A DNA stretch of 64,000 nt from JAEVLT01 sp044598425 (GTDB lineage: Bacteria; Bacillota; Bacilli; Bacillales; Cytobacillaceae), in contig CP172536.1 of NCBI GenBank assembly GCA_044598425.1, positions 186,001 to 250,000 of the forward strand, written 5' to 3'. The notes under the pieces were generated by a model, which saw only the letters and a list, made by a program, of their open reading frames with translations, was not told the origin of the DNA and searched no databases. This document shows positions 52,640 to 61,490 of this stretch, one piece after another. Position 1 is the stretch's first letter. Every line of letters starts with the position of its first letter. Position numbers and translations under genes: made by a program.

Positions 52640-53100
52640 GTACAGCAAATAAACCTTACATTATTTGTTGGTTTTTATTTTCAATTCGATGTGAAGCTGG
52701 GTAATTGAAAGGATGACTTACGTCTACACCAATAAGCATTTGTGACATACCAATCACCTCCAATAGTTTAGTTAATCAAGAATGTTTCAGACCTGGGCGC
52801 CCATGGGAATCATTAAGTCTGCTCCGTCATCATCAGCACTCAAAGAAAAGAAGTCCATAATGAGCGCTACACTCACTTCTTTTACAATGGCGCAACCAGT
52901 GGTTAGACCTTCAACAGTGAACCATGGGTAGCAGGCTTTTTAAGCAGTACACCGAAGTGTTCGCAAGGGGGAGAAGCAATATCCGTCCTGATACGAACTT
53001 GTCGGTTCCAATTGCCCCATGGACAGATCTGAAATTCTATAAAAAATGACGGAGACTACGACGGAGCCTCCTCCATCCCCCGCCATTTTAGGTATTCAAT
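52640..53100 (-). other. Damaged small-ORF region, minus strand
   Basis: A 30-codon ORF (MSQMLIGVDVSHPFNYPASH..., start 52755) has a near-perfect GGAGGTGATTGGT site. Upstream on the same strand a frame at 52939-52787 reads KACYPWFTVEGLTTGC ... GADLMIPMGAQV, preceded across one stop by MGQLEPTSSYQDGYCFSPLR. The ORFs look like peptide genes but are too short or broken to call. Bases 53100-53350 hold nothing clear. Confidence 0.25.
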
Positions 53101-53356
53101 TTTTAAAGGCACATCAAAGAAACGTAAGGGGAGTCTTCCCCCTACAAAATAGGAATAATACACTTTCAATTTTTCGAATGAAACAATCTCCCATTGACTT
53201 CCCCATCCAAGGGGGGTAACATTTATAAATTTGATGGGAAAGCCAAAGGCTACCCATTTAAAAATCCTATAGGATCTAGAGTGGTTTCAGAGGGTCCGGA
53301 TCAACTGGAAATTCTTCTAGAAAGAGCTATACTACTAATATACGAGGGGGATTAGT

Positions 53357-53794
53357 ATGGATGAAAAGGATGAGGTTGAGTTTCAAAAAATAGAAAAAAG
53401 TATTTTACGAACTACCAAAATAGTGAAGTGGGTATCCATTTCGTTTATTGGTTTAACCATTGTTTTAATATTTTTTGGAGTTTTAAGGATCAATTATATC
53501 TTCTTTAAAGAAGAAAAAACCATATTAGTCAGTAAATCTCCAAATCTTATTAACGAACTAGACATTAAAGTAATTGGTAGTAATTTTGGCCCGGGTAATG
53601 CCCCAATCAAAATTTACTATGGAAAAATAGAGAATCCTCAATCTACATATATGATTAAGCATATTGGTAATAATGGTGCTAGCTTGGATGAAAAAAATAT
53701 TAAAATTAAATGGATAGACGATGATCATGTCATTTTAACTTTATTAGGCAGTGAACAAAAAGAGGAGATTGTTAAAATTGATTTTAAAAGATAG
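53357..53794 (+). CDS. DUF5412-like membrane protein
   Basis: 145 residues. Membrane helix at about 24-46 (VKWVSISFIGLTIVLIFFGV), then an extracytoplasmic beta domain: SPNLINELDIKVIGSNFGPG NAPIKIYYGKI ... IKWIDDDHVILTLLGSEQKE. The NxxxIKxxGSxxFGPxxIKIYYGK pattern resembles DUF5412 proteins. RBS GAGGGGG. Function unknown. Confidence 0.6.
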   Translation: MDEKDEVEFQKIEKSILRTTKIVKWVSISFIGLTIVLIFFGVLRINYIFFKEEKTILVSKSPNLINELDIKVIGSNFGPGNAPIKIYYGKIENPQSTYMIKHIGNNGASLDEKNIKIKWIDDDHVILTLLGSEQKEEIVKIDFKR

Positions 53795-53984
53795 GAAGTG
53801 CATCAAAAAAGCTACAAGTATAATGCTTCAACTATCAAACAGATTTGTAAAGATCCGATGCAAGAAATGAATAGGTTAAATCGTATTAATCCCCGGATGT
53901 TTCACGATAGCTCTCTTTCTATTTATGTTGATCATATTAGTAATTGTAATTAAATGGGGATGATTCCGTTATTTTATAAGGGTT

Positions 53985-54100
53985 TATGGCTCTATTTGTG
54001 GCGCAACAGCTTGGGATTCATTTAGCAGGATCAATAGTCGTTACGATAATGCTTAGCGCAATTATTTTTCATTTAATCGATTGAAATTCCAGGAGTAGAA
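53985..54100 (+). pseudogene. Glutamate/dicarboxylate symporter fragment
   Basis: GFMALFVAQQLGIHLAGSIV VTIMLSAIIF closely matches residues 308-338 of the intact symporter at 57096-58295 (GFNALFVAQLFGVHLTGAMI). Only this helix remains; a membrane-type stretch TIALFLFMLIILVIVIKWG just upstream (about 53910-53960) is of unclear origin. Confidence 0.55.
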
Positions 54101-54159
54101 TCATTTTCCAAAGAACCAGCTTTAAATGAAAAAGTTACTTTTAAACTGCTTATTTAATT

Positions 54160-54540
54160 TTAGTACTCTTCAGAGTTGGGAAAGTTCTTTAAAACAAACT
54201 CTTTTTCTTCACCAGCACTCATCACTCCATATGCTTTCCCAGTTTTTTCCCCTTGTAAAGCCCAAAAATAATTATGATCATCAACAATGGTCTGGAAATC
54301 TCCTTTGGTCCATCTATTTAAAATGTCTAGTAGTTTATCCTTGTTTTGGAATTGGCTTTTGTTAACGATATTGTAAACAAAATTTATATGCTCTGAAGCG
54401 CTAAACTGTTGCCTAGGCATCACACCGATGGAGACAACCAAAAGCCCCAAATAAAGAATGAGAACGATGATGATGGGAGTAAAAATGGCAAAAGGAATGG
54501 TTTTCTTATTATTATCAGAATTTATATCTTAACTTCGATA
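54160..54540 (-). pseudogene. DUF6241-like protein, 5' end lost at the right direct repeat
   Basis: The frame reads NNKKTIPFAIFTPIIIVLIL then YLGLLVVSIGVMPRQQF (membrane anchor), and ILNRWTKGDFQTIVDDHNYF ... MSAGEEKEFVLKNFPNSEEY, the same domain as the protein at 47540-48151. No ATG precedes the anchor; an in-frame stop lies at about 54530, 20 bases from the repeat boundary. The start was probably removed when the repeat joined here. Confidence 0.6.
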
Positions 54541-54649
54541 ACTGTCTAGCGAGAAGCGCCCTATCGACTACGTCGCTTCCCTCGCCTCGTCTACGGATTG
54601 TCGAGAACGATTACTACCGTCTTTCGACTCTCCTTTATCTCACTCGGCT

Positions 54650-55059
54650 TTAGTCCACCTCCTTACGTCGATGACCAAGGGCTCTTGCGCTTTTCTTAGG
54701 ATTACGTATTTCTTCTCCTGATGCAACAATCGCATCCCAACCGACAATCGAAAGAAATCCGACTAATGCTGCCTCAAGTATTCCTGAAAAACCGTATGGA
54801 GAAAACGGCTGAAAGTAAGATAAATCGACCTGCCTTATCCCCAAAATAAAAAAGCCAATAAGCACAGTAATCACTGTACAGATAACTCCGACTTGAAATT
54901 TAACGCTGAATTGAATCCCTGCGATATTTACGATTCCCAACCCAATGAGCAAAAGCACGGCACTTATCTTAGGCGGGGCGCCCGTTAAAGCGTTCAAATA
55001 ATGGCCAAATCCTTGGGAAACAAAGCTGCTGGCAGCAAGCCAAGCCCCCCAGTTGGATG
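54650..55059 (-). pseudogene. APC-family amino acid permease, internal fragment (right copy)
   Basis: Same as 46704-47113 with a few substitutions (PFSPYGFSG for PYSPYCFSG; SIVGWD for SIIGWD). The right copy keeps the more usual residues, so it may be nearer to the ancestral sequence. Confidence 0.7.
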
Positions 55060-55217
55060 TTATCGAAAGGCTCTATCAGAATCATGTAAAGGTGTATCCC
55101 GTAGAGCATCATTCCATTCATAAAGGCAGATATACAAATAAAGTGATACTCCGTTATGGGAATTTAAGCGCAGAACAGATCGAACAAGGAGTTTGTCCGA
55201 TTGAAGGAAACTCTTAA
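55050..55217 (+). pseudogene. C-terminal MocR/GntR-type fragment (right copy)
   Basis: Same frame as 47104-47301 (VYPVEHHSIHKGRYTNKVIL), but a C-to-T change makes a stop at 55215-55217. Confidence 0.45.
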
Positions 55218-55386
55218 TTACAACAGGAAAATTCTGCCGTATATTATGCACTGAAAATTAATTTGGTTCTATGTGAATGTATACTTTAGAATCTTTATAT
55301 TTTATGAATCTCATTACATTTTTAATATTCAAAATATTATTTCTATGATATAGTATGAATAATAGAAAAATAGTTAGGGTGATAAG

Positions 55387-55581
55387 ATGGAAACTTTGTA
55401 TGATAAATTACCGATGGAAGTCCTAGCTCAATTCTTCTTTTATATTAATAAGAACATTGAAGAGGGAATTTTATCAGAAGCAATGTATCATGAGGTGGAT
55501 CTAATCGTAAAAGCATTGGGAAAACAGGGGAAAAAGATTGAGGATCTCGTTATGCCCCTTGAAGATTGCGTTAATATATAA
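55387..55581 (+). CDS. Small hypothetical protein (64 residues)
   Basis: METLYDKLPMEVLAQFFFYI ... SEAMYHEVDLIVKALGKQGK: acidic and helical, with no membrane span. It starts 38 bases after the right direct repeat; RBS AGGGTGATAAG. No family recognised. Confidence 0.55.
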   Translation: METLYDKLPMEVLAQFFFYINKNIEEGILSEAMYHEVDLIVKALGKQGKKIEDLVMPLEDCVNI

Positions 55582-55715
55582 TTTTTTGCAAACGCTTTAA
55601 AGAAGTTGCCTGCAACAGACTGATCACATAATGATTTGGTCCTTTTTTAGAGAAAAAGGGGAGGAATTAGAAAATTTAAAAGGTTATTGACACAAAAGAA
55701 TAAATTCATTAAAAT

Positions 55716-55821
55716 TATCTCGTATTCGAGATATTTGATTGTGAGATAGTTTTATTTTTGATAAAAACCTTGAATTCGAGATAAATGGCTTTATATTCTA
55801 AAATATCTTGAATAAAAGATT
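55716..55821 (+). promoter_or_regulatory. Three MhqR-type operators before the dioxygenase
   Basis: TATCTCGTATTCGAGATA (55716-55733), CCTTGAATTCGAGATA (55768-55783) and TATCTTGAATAAAAGATT (55804-55821). The B. subtilis MhqR site is the inverted repeat tATCTcgaAtTCgAGATa upstream of mhqA, mhqED and mhqNOP. The first two sites match well, the third is degenerate. Predicts induction by quinones. Confidence 0.75.
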
Positions 55822-55881
55822 CTTTAATTAAAAATAATAAGCAAGATTAGCCGAATCAAATGCTCAAAGGAGTGAAGTGAA

Positions 55882-56850
55882 ATGGAACTGTTAGGATTAC
55901 ACCATGTGTCAATTTTGACAGGAAAAGCAGAAAAAAATTATGAATTCTATACAAGAATTTTAGGAATGAGATTGGTGAAAAAAACGGTCAATCAAGATGA
56001 TACAGAGTCTTATCATCTTTTCTATGCTGACGCGGAAGGAACACCGGGTACGGAGGTGACTTTTTTCGATATTCCGGGTCTTGGAAGCTCATACAGAGGA
56101 ATTTCAGATATTTCTACTGTGTCATTAAGGGTTAAAAGTACGGATTCATTATTATTTTGGAAGGAACGTTTTAATCGGTACGGAATTGAACATGGTGAGA
56201 TCGAAAAGAGGGCGCGGCGTGATACCCTGCCTTTCAGAGATTTCGATGGAACTCGATTCATTCTTGTTGCTGATAATGGAGAAAAAGGCGTGAGAGCAGG
56301 TGTACCGTGGAAACGGGAAGAAATTCCGGAAGAGCACGCAATTATTGGTTTAGGGCCTGTAACACTCACGGTTGGTATGGCAGAACCGACAATTGGAATG
56401 CTTACAGAAGTGATGGGCTTTCGCTTTGTTGGATCCTATCCATCACTTGAGGGGGATCACCCCGACATTTTAATTTATGCAACAGGTGAAGGCGGCAGCG
56501 GGGCAGAAGTTCATATTGAAACAAGACCAGACCTGCCCAAAGCTCGACTAGGTCGAGGTGGAGTGCATCATGTAGCCTTCCGGGTTCCGAATGAGGAAGA
56601 ATACGATCAATGGGCAAACCGATTGAACGAAAATCATTTACCGAATTCAGGAAAAGTCGAAAGATATTACTTCAAAGCATTATATTTTAGGGAACCGAAT
56701 GGGATCTTGTTTGAAATATCAACGGATACCCCGGGTTTTGCAACAGATGAACCAATGGAAACAATGGGACAAAAGTTGGCACTACCGCCATTTTTAGAAC
56801 CGCACCGAAAAGAAATTGAAGGAAAATTACGGCCATTAGATCTTAACTGA
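55882..56850 (+). CDS. mhqO: Ring-cleaving dioxygenase, two VOC domains (MhqO/MhqA/MhqE type)
   Basis: 322 residues. Two glyoxalase/extradiol folds: domain 1 starts LGLHHVSILTGKAEKNYEFY, domain 2 starts at about 152 (ITLTVGMAEPTIGMLTEVMG-like) with GGVHHVAFRVP and PNGILFEIST. Metal ligands would be His in LHHVS, His in VHHVAF and Glu in LFEIS. Role: quinone/hydroquinone detoxification. RBS AAAGGAGTGAAGTG. The symbol among the MhqA/E/O paralogs is a best guess. Confidence 0.85.
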   Translation: MELLGLHHVSILTGKAEKNYEFYTRILGMRLVKKTVNQDDTESYHLFYADAEGTPGTEVTFFDIPGLGSSYRGISDISTVSLRVKSTDSLLFWKERFNRYGIEHGEIEKRARRDTLPFRDFDGTRFILVADNGEKGVRAGVPWKREEIPEEHAIIGLGPVTLTVGMAEPTIGMLTEVMGFRFVGSYPSLEGDHPDILIYATGEGGSGAEVHIETRPDLPKARLGRGGVHHVAFRVPNEEEYDQWANRLNENHLPNSGKVERYYFKALYFREPNGILFEISTDTPGFATDEPMETMGQKLALPPFLEPHRKEIEGKLRPLDLN

Positions 56851-57095
56851 AATGACAATTAATAAGAATACAACTTGAATAAAAACGAAATAATAGGTAG
56901 GATAATCGTTAAAAGAGCTAATCAATACGGTTGGCTCTTTTAACGATTATATTGTTTATCGAACGGTGTTTCTGGTTAAAGTTCTTTTATAAGAATACAT
57001 ATCTTTTTTTATTTTTATTTACATTGAAGTCAAGATATTCTACAATAATAAGGAATTCCGATGGGGTTAATGTGAAATAATAAGGGGGGACCAGT

Positions 57096-58295
57096 ATGAA
57101 ACTATCAACGAAAATTACATCAAGTTTGATCCTCGGTATTTTCTTTGGGGCAGTGTTAAATGCATTCTTGCCAGGTGTGGTTCCTGTGCTGGATAAATAT
57201 GTGTTATTACCGGTGGGCAAAGGGTTTTTAAGACTTATTCAATTTGTGGTGGTACCAATTGTATTTACTTCTCTGATTATGGGGTTTTCTGGTATCAAGA
57301 ATACGGAAAAGGTCGGACGGCTGACAGGAAAATTGCTATTTTTATATGTCACCACTAATTTTGTTGCATTGCTGATCGGCATTGCCACAGCTTATCTTTT
57401 ACAACCTGGCACAACTGTGGGAGATGTGGGGAAATTAAGCAGCCAAAATGCACCAGCCAATCAAAGCATCATCGATTGGATTGTTTCGATTATTCCAACC
57501 AATCCTTTTGAGGCCTTTTCAATGGGCAATTTGCTGCAAATCATTTTCTCAGCGATTCTGATCATTATTGGGATACGCCTTGTCGGTGAAAAAGCAGCTC
57601 CATTTCTGTCCTTTATCGAAAGTTTTCATTCGATTATTGAAAAAATCATTTCAGTTGTTCTAAAACTCTCACCAATTGGCGTTTTTGCTTTAATCAGTTC
57701 GGTTATTGCTACACAAGGATTTGCGTTAGTGCAAAAATTATTTCTGTACATTTTCGGGTTAATTATCGCTTTACTAATTATGATCGTTATTTATGTTCTT
57801 TTACTAAGTATTTTAAAAATCTCACCTAAACGCTTTTTGAAAAGCTTTTACCCGTCGTTTAGCATTGCTTTTGGAACGGCAAGCTCGAATGCGGCGCTAC
57901 CGGTCGCAATCGAGAATGCGCGGAAAGATTTCAACATGAAAGAAGAGATCGCCAGCTTCGCGATACCATTAGGAACCGCATTAAAACGGGATGGCGCCGT
58001 TATTTTGCAAGGGTTCAATGCATTATTTGTGGCACAGCTGTTTGGGGTTCATTTAACAGGAGCGATGATTGTCACGATTATGATTAGCGCTATTATTGTT
58101 TCTTTTAGTACGGCAGGAGTTCCTGGGGCAGGAATCATTATGATGACAACGGTCCTAACCGCAGCAGGGCTCCCGCTTGAAGGAATTGCGCTTGTCGCCG
58201 GTGTTGACCGTTTAACCGATGGATTTAGAACTCTGCTAAATGTAATTGGAAACATTGCAAATGCAGCTATTTTAAACAAATGGGAAAAAGAATGA
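57096..58295 (+). CDS. Glutamate/dicarboxylate:cation symporter (DAACS family)
   Basis: 399 residues, eight helices and two re-entrant loops. Signatures: FGTASSNAALPVAIENA (hairpin 1 serine-rich motif), PLGTALKRDGAVILQG, FSTAGVPGAGIIMMTTVL and GVDRLTDGFRTLLNVIGN (substrate Asp/Arg). The Arg near the end of the DRxxDxxRT motif suggests an acidic substrate. RBS AAGGGGGGA. A fragment of a relative lies at 53985. Confidence 0.88.
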   Translation: MKLSTKITSSLILGIFFGAVLNAFLPGVVPVLDKYVLLPVGKGFLRLIQFVVVPIVFTSLIMGFSGIKNTEKVGRLTGKLLFLYVTTNFVALLIGIATAYLLQPGTTVGDVGKLSSQNAPANQSIIDWIVSIIPTNPFEAFSMGNLLQIIFSAILIIIGIRLVGEKAAPFLSFIESFHSIIEKIISVVLKLSPIGVFALISSVIATQGFALVQKLFLYIFGLIIALLIMIVIYVLLLSILKISPKRFLKSFYPSFSIAFGTASSNAALPVAIENARKDFNMKEEIASFAIPLGTALKRDGAVILQGFNALFVAQLFGVHLTGAMIVTIMISAIIVSFSTAGVPGAGIIMMTTVLTAAGLPLEGIALVAGVDRLTDGFRTLLNVIGNIANAAILNKWEKE

Positions 58296-58300
58296 GCATG

Positions 58301-58340
58301 AAACCGATCCCTTTTCAAGATGAAAAGGGATCGGTTTTCT
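58301..58340 (+). terminator. Terminator of the symporter
   Basis: AAACCGATCCCTTTTCA pairs with TGAAAAGGGATCGGTTTT. Strong. Confidence 0.88.
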
Positions 58341-58649
58341 GTGTTTCCGATTTCTTGACTGGGAATTCTCTATGATAAAAAATATAAAAAAAGATTTTTA
58401 ACTTTTAGTGATTGTTTTTACAGTAAACATCTATAAGACCTTAATTAAGTATAGCTTATGCAAAACTAGATCCTACAGCTCCATCCCCCGATTAAAACAA
58501 CCTTTATACTTTTGATTCAATTAACATTTAACTTCTCCAAAAAAGTTATTCCCTTCTTTCTTATTCTTAAATAAATGATCAAATTATGTATAAACAAAAG
58601 AGATAGTTTGGATAATAGTTGAGAGGATTTTGAAGGAGGTAGAGTAATT

Positions 58650-60272
58650 GTGACCTGGACGCAAAATTATGATCCAATGAATAATATTTTCTTATCTGCT
58701 GTTTTTGCGGCTATTCCAATTCTATTCTTTTTACTAGGATTAACTGTTTTTAAAATGAAGGGTATACTTGCAGCATTTATTTCATTATGTATTGCCATAG
58801 GAGTAGCTGCATTTTTATATGGCATGCCTTTCTCAAAAATAGTATCGGCGGCCATACTAGGAATATTAACCGGGCTATGGCCAATCGGTTATATCGTGAT
58901 TATGGCTGTTTGGCTATATAATATTTCAGTTAAAACCGGAAAGTTTACTATTATTCGTTCAAGTATTGCCGGTATTTCAAAAGATCAGCGGTTACAATTG
59001 TTATTGATTGGCTTTAGTTTTAATGCTTTCTTAGAAGGAGCTGCGGGTTTCGGCGTGCCAATTGCCATCTCAGGGGCTTTGCTTGCCGAACTTGGTTTTA
59101 ATCCGCTATTCGCAGCATCGCTTTGTTTAATTGCAAATGCTGCTTCAGGTGCTTTTGGAGCGATTGGAATTCCTGTTATTGTCGGAGCTCAAGTAGGGAA
59201 TTTAACGCCGCTGGAATTATCTCGTGAATTAGGTTGGATTCTGCCATTGATCACTTTTTTTGTGCCGTTTATCTTAGTATTTATTGTTGACAAATGGAAA
59301 GGAATCAAAGAAACGCTTCCTGCTTTACTAGTGGTGAGCCTGACATACACACTTTCTCAATTGCTCGTAATGGTTTCGATCGGTCCGGAGCTGGCTAACA
59401 TAATTGCATCACTGCTTAGCATGGGAGGTCTTGCTTTATTTTTAAGGAGATGGCAGCCGCAAAATATTTTCAGGTTTAAAGCTGCTGCAGCTATAAATGA
59501 AGATCCAAAATATTCGGCATCTGCTATTATAAGTGCTTGGTCACCTTTTTATATTTTAACCGGTGTGATTGTATTATGGAGTTTGCCGTTTTTTAAAAAT
59601 TTATTTACGCCCCAAGGGGTATTAGCCAAAACAACATTGCTGTTTCCGATGCCTAATTTACATCGGGAGGTAATCAAAATTCCGCCTATCGCAGCGGCAA
59701 ATTCTCCTTATGATGCCATTTACAAACTGGATATCATTTCAGCTACCGGGACAGCGATATTCGTGTCAGCACTCATATCGATTTTGCTGGCGAAAAATAT
59801 TACGATGAAAGAAGGGCTTAGCCTTCTTGTGGACACAGGGAAAAAATTTGCCCTTCCCATTCTAACGGTATGCTTCATTTTAGGTTTTGCTTTTATCGCC
59901 AATTACTCTGGGATATCATCGACCCTTGGCTTGGCATTAGCGAAAACCGGAAATCTTTTCCCTTTATTTTCACCCGTTCTAGGATGGATTGGCGTTTTCT
60001 TAACAGGTTCAGTCGTGTCAAATAATGCACTATTTGGAAATCTTCAAGCTGTAACAGGCAGTCAAATTGGAGTAAGTTCGCAGCTGCTGATTGCAGCCAA
60101 CACGAGCGGTGGAGTGATGGCAAAACTGATTTCACCTCAATCTGTGGCGATTGCTTCAGCAGCTGTTCATCAAATAGGAAAAGAGTCTGCTCTTTTTCGC
60201 ATGACCATTAAGTACAGTACCATCTTTTTAATTTACGTTTGTATTGTGACATTTCTATTGTCTATATTTTAG
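58650..60272 (+). CDS. lctP: L-lactate permease
   Basis: 540 residues, about 12-14 membrane helices, LctP family: FLEGAAGFGVPIAISGALLA, LIANAASGAFGAIGIPVIVG, and VSNNALFGNLQAVTGSQIGV near the end. Imports lactate (or glycolate) with protons. GTG start with GAAGGAGGTAGAG upstream. The 350-base leader upstream (58345-58649) shows no riboswitch I recognise. Confidence 0.92.
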   Translation: MTWTQNYDPMNNIFLSAVFAAIPILFFLLGLTVFKMKGILAAFISLCIAIGVAAFLYGMPFSKIVSAAILGILTGLWPIGYIVIMAVWLYNISVKTGKFTIIRSSIAGISKDQRLQLLLIGFSFNAFLEGAAGFGVPIAISGALLAELGFNPLFAASLCLIANAASGAFGAIGIPVIVGAQVGNLTPLELSRELGWILPLITFFVPFILVFIVDKWKGIKETLPALLVVSLTYTLSQLLVMVSIGPELANIIASLLSMGGLALFLRRWQPQNIFRFKAAAAINEDPKYSASAIISAWSPFYILTGVIVLWSLPFFKNLFTPQGVLAKTTLLFPMPNLHREVIKIPPIAAANSPYDAIYKLDIISATGTAIFVSALISILLAKNITMKEGLSLLVDTGKKFALPILTVCFILGFAFIANYSGISSTLGLALAKTGNLFPLFSPVLGWIGVFLTGSVVSNNALFGNLQAVTGSQIGVSSQLLIAANTSGGVMAKLISPQSVAIASAAVHQIGKESALFRMTIKYSTIFLIYVCIVTFLLSIF

Positions 60273-60600
60273 ATTGAATCTGTTCGGGTCTATAAAGACT
60301 CATCCCCCCCAACCCACTATGAATATTTTTGGTTTTCCATCATGATAACGATCGTAACGTAGGGGAGTGTAGTTTATCAGCAGAAATTATAAAACATAAT
60401 TCGATAATTTCATCCATATCATTAGTAACAAAGCCATAGTAAAGGAGGGCTGCGATACACAATTTATCTTAAATTTATGCTTTTAAGCGGGCAGGACAAG
60501 ACTAATTAAACCATGTTTTTTAGCAAATTGTGTTGCATGGGAAACAAATCAAAAAAAACTGTTTAATAACGGAATGATTTACCTAGAAGGTGGTGGGTAT

Positions 60601-60939
60601 ATGGCTAGGGTGGGAAAAGATGATTTTGTAAACGGGTTTGTGCCGCATCATAATCATGGTTCAGTTAATTATACTTCGGTTGAGGCGGGGCATGTTCATC
60701 AATGCTTGGATATCACCTCGCCTCCAATTTTAACGCAGGATCAAAGCCATATCCATTATACGGAAGGCTATGTTCTCTTTGAAAATGGGCATACCCATCA
60801 TTACAAGGCCTATTCGGGACCGGCATTTCCGGTAGGAAATGGAATGCATGTTCATTATTATGATTTTTTTACGACGGAAGACGATGGGCATCGCCACCGT
60901 ATAAAAGGTGTTGATCAGCCAGCTCCAGGGAATAAATAA
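60601..60939 (+). CDS. ymaF: YmaF-family protein (His-rich)
   Basis: 112 residues from ATG 60601 (AAGGTGG upstream); an in-frame ATG at 60574 would add 9 residues without an RBS. Repeated HxH or HH motifs (PHHNHG, AGHVHQC, QSHIHYTEG, NGHTHHY, GMHVHYY, DGHRHR) about every 15-20 residues, as in the YmaF family. They suggest metal binding. Function unknown. Bases 60273-60573 hold no gene. Confidence 0.85.
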   Translation: MARVGKDDFVNGFVPHHNHGSVNYTSVEAGHVHQCLDITSPPILTQDQSHIHYTEGYVLFENGHTHHYKAYSGPAFPVGNGMHVHYYDFFTTEDDGHRHRIKGVDQPAPGNK

Positions 60940-61113
60940 ACAATCATATTAGCAAAAAAAGTAACCAATCTATAAGGGAAACGATTAGAAGATTGTGTTT
61001 ATGTGGAAGATACAAAAAACTATCCCTGAAGATCATTAAAGCAGTTAAGTACTTTTCATCTTTTAGCGCTTTTAAATATGATTGTAAACTAGTAATTGGA
61101 CCACACTAATCCA

Positions 61114-61133
61114 TTAATCAAACGATTGATTAA
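61114..61133. promoter_or_regulatory. Palindromic operator upstream of livK
   Basis: TTAATCA, 6 bases, TGATTAA, in the 550-base region before livK. This dyad type fits TetR-family repressors; the binding protein is not in this window. The rest of 60940-61490 has no ORF; a possible terminator-like T-run lies near 61280. Confidence 0.4.
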
Positions 61134-61490
61134 ATTCGGACAAACTGAATTATACTAAGGAAAAAGATAAGAATTAAGAATTATATACTTTCGTTTTCGT
61201 TATTTTAGTATCAAATGAAATACTTTCTCGAAAGCTTAAGACTCCTTCATTTCCCGCTGTGGTGTTCTCGCCAAGGCGGATTTTTTATGTGCAGAAATGA
61301 AAGGGAATAGTTTAAAACATACTGATTATTCGGAAAAATTATGTGAGAAAGTCTTTCATATTTTAAGACACATATTCTAACAATCATTATACTGTAAAAA
61401 AATAAGAGTGCTCATTGTTAGGGGGTGATTCAATACATAGTATCAGGAAATTAATTTTATTATTTTCCAAAACAAAATGGGGGTGTCATT

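Larger units (their letters stand above)
54556..55349. repeat. 794-bp direct repeat, right copy
   Basis: Gap-free copy of 46610-47403. It includes the end of the interspersed repeat, the permease fragment and the regulator C-terminus. Confidence 0.9.

Noticed and set aside
52561..53356. Possible CRISPR or tandem repeat array
   Set aside because: No regularly spaced repeat was found; only small hairpins.
58345..58649. Possible riboswitch or T-box before lctP
   Set aside because: No T-box motif, no recognisable aptamer core and no terminator directly before the gene.
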